Source: Antarcticimicrobium luteum (GTDB lineage Bacteria; Pseudomonadota; Alphaproteobacteria; Rhodobacterales; Rhodobacteraceae). From it: a stretch of 64,000 nucleotides of DNA. Location of the stretch: assembly GCF_004358185.1 (NCBI RefSeq), contig NZ_SMUV01000074.1, positions 399,363-463,362 of the forward strand. Reading direction: 5' to 3'. Numbering within the stretch: position 1 is the stretch's first letter; each line of letters begins with the position of its first letter. The notes beneath the pieces were generated by a model that was not told where the DNA came from, made no database searches, and saw only the letters and a list, made by a program, of their open reading frames with translations. The translations under genes were made by a program, and so were the position numbers. Below, piece after piece: positions 63,083 to 64,000 of the stretch.

Positions 63083-63433
63083 TCAGCTCGCCTCGTCCAG
63101 CAGCGCCAGCACCTCGTCCTCGTCCCCGGACTTGGCGCGTTTGAGCCGCGTGACCTCGCGCTCCAGCTTGCGGACCTCGCGATGCTTCTGGCCGGCCTCG
63201 CGCCGGTGTCTGTACTCGCGCATCCATTCCCAGACAAAGCCGATGACCAGCCCCGCCGCGATGCCGCCCAGCATGACGACGAAAAGCGGCAGCGAGATGG
63301 AGAAATTCCACCCCAGCAGCCCGGCGATATCGTCGGGCATCAGTTTCAGCGTCACCGCCCCGCGATTGGCCAGCGAGACCGAGATCAGCACGATCCCCAG
63401 CACCGCCAGGAACCCGTAGCGAATATAGCGCAT
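63083..63433 (-). CDS. LapA-domain membrane protein
   Basis: A 116-residue protein with two membrane helices (about 5-23 and 47-69) and a C-terminal coiled coil (EAGQKHREVRKLEREVTRLK). The spacing fits the LapA (DUF1049) domain involved in lipopolysaccharide assembly and its control with LapB. It starts at the ihfB stop (one-base overlap); ihfB-lapA-trpF is a conserved alphaproteobacterial order. Confidence 0.88.
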   Translation of the reverse strand: MRYIRYGFLAVLGIVLISVSLANRGAVTLKLMPDDIAGLLGWNFSISLPLFVVMLGGIAAGLVIGFVWEWMREYRHRREAGQKHREVRKLEREVTRLKRAKSGDEDEVLALLDEAS

Positions 63434-63720
63434 CAGCTTTCTTTTCCGTTCAATCGATCGCGCAGCAGTTTGCCCGTCTTGAAAAAGGGGACGTATTTCT
63501 CTTCAACATGCACGGTTTCGCCGGTGCGCGGATTGCGACCGATGCGCGCGTCGCGCTGTTTCACCGAAAACGCGCCAAAGCCGCGCAACTCCACCCGGTC
63601 GCCGCGGGCCATCGCCTCGGTCACCTCTTCGAACACGGTGTTCACGATACGCTCCACATCCCGCTGATACAGATGCGGGTTTTCGTCGGCAATCTTCTGG
63701 ATCAGTTCCGAGCGGATCAT
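63433..63720 (-). CDS. ihfB: Integration host factor subunit beta
   Basis: A 95-residue DNABII protein: [19 protein letters not shown] start, [20 protein letters not shown] and the beta-arm RNPRTGETV with the intercalating Pro. With IhfA it bends DNA at promoters and recombination sites. The start is near the upstream terminator region (63721-63968), which should hold its promoter; no other gene is seen there. Confidence 0.95.
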   Translation of the reverse strand: MIRSELIQKIADENPHLYQRDVERIVNTVFEEVTEAMARGDRVELRGFGAFSVKQRDARIGRNPRTGETVHVEEKYVPFFKTGKLLRDRLNGKES

Positions 63721-63968
63721 GGGTGGCCCTCCCGAGGCGCAGAGTGTCTTGTGACAAGCATTCTTCAGTGCGTTTTGCTGGACTATAAGCGGAATATTTC
63801 GCCACGGGAACCGGAAGTACAGGTTTTAACACGGAAATTCTGGCCTGACAGCACTTTCCGTCGCGGCCCGGGCTGGATTCCTGCCCCCCGCCGCACGCCG
63901 CGACACGCGGCGCGCCGCCCGGCGCCACATCGGCCCGAATCGCTGAACGCCCCCCGCGCAAAGGAAAA

Positions 63969-63997
63969 CGGGCCCCGGACATGATGTCCGGGGCCCG
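63969..63997 (-). terminator. Strong terminator upstream of ihfB
   Basis: A 13-base perfect stem (63969-63981 with 63985-63997, CGGGCCCCGGACA type) with a 3-base loop, followed on the minus strand by GTTTTCCTTT. It would end a minus-strand gene beyond the window; rpsA is the usual neighbour of ihfB, but it is not in view. Confidence 0.85.
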
Positions 63998-64000
63998 CTC

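Overview
The window is GC-rich chromosomal DNA of an alphaproteobacterium, most likely a Rhodobacterales/Roseobacter-group member. The main grounds are a ccoNOQP plus ccoGHIS cbb3-oxidase locus with FNR-type boxes, the ihfB-lapA-trpF-GNAT-trpB order, and the family character of the transporters. No rRNA, tRNA, CRISPR array or complete insertion sequence was seen.

Layout. 1-4.9 kb: envelope genes (LptF-like permease end; an overlapping GT2/LAB_N/GT39 lipid-glycosylation cassette; a convergent second GT39). 4.9-7.0 kb: a TMADH-like flavin/iron-sulfur demethylase. 7.0-17.5 kb: cbb3 oxidase assembly (ccoGHIS) and structural (ccoNOQP) genes, each transcribed away from a perfect FNR box, with a LysR regulator and a small divergent ORF between them and a universal stress protein on the far side. 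17.6-27.3 kb: an RpiR regulator and an amidase divergent from a Dpp/Opp-type ABC transporter, an alpha/beta hydrolase and an M20 deacylase.

27.6-47.6 kb is the most interesting region. It is an amide-utilisation island with two complete AmiC/AmiR (ligand sensor/ANTAR antiterminator) pairs. System 1 is a minus-strand operon, urtABCDE-like transporter, amiE, amiB, amiC, amiR. System 2 is amiC2-amiR2, then a nitrilase-family hydrolase and a LivKHM/GF-type transporter. Between them lies codB-like/MetX-like-esterase. All three transcription units begin with an intrinsic terminator in the 5' leader. Each leader carries a hexaloop hairpin followed, after an 8-10 nt linker, by a second small hairpin nested in the terminator arm. 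This is the architecture known for ANTAR antitermination targets, so I infer that two AmiR paralogues control three operons by attenuation.

47.6-64 kb: a gene-poor stretch with a possible transposase remnant, a CHASE/PAS hybrid-less histidine kinase, then mostly housekeeping genes (ychF, trpA, lldD, rplY, pth, trpB, trpF, lapA, ihfB). Among these sits a cassette of two low-complexity acidic secreted proteins and a membrane-anchored LuxR regulator. All assignments come from reading the sequence and remembered family features; no database search was run.
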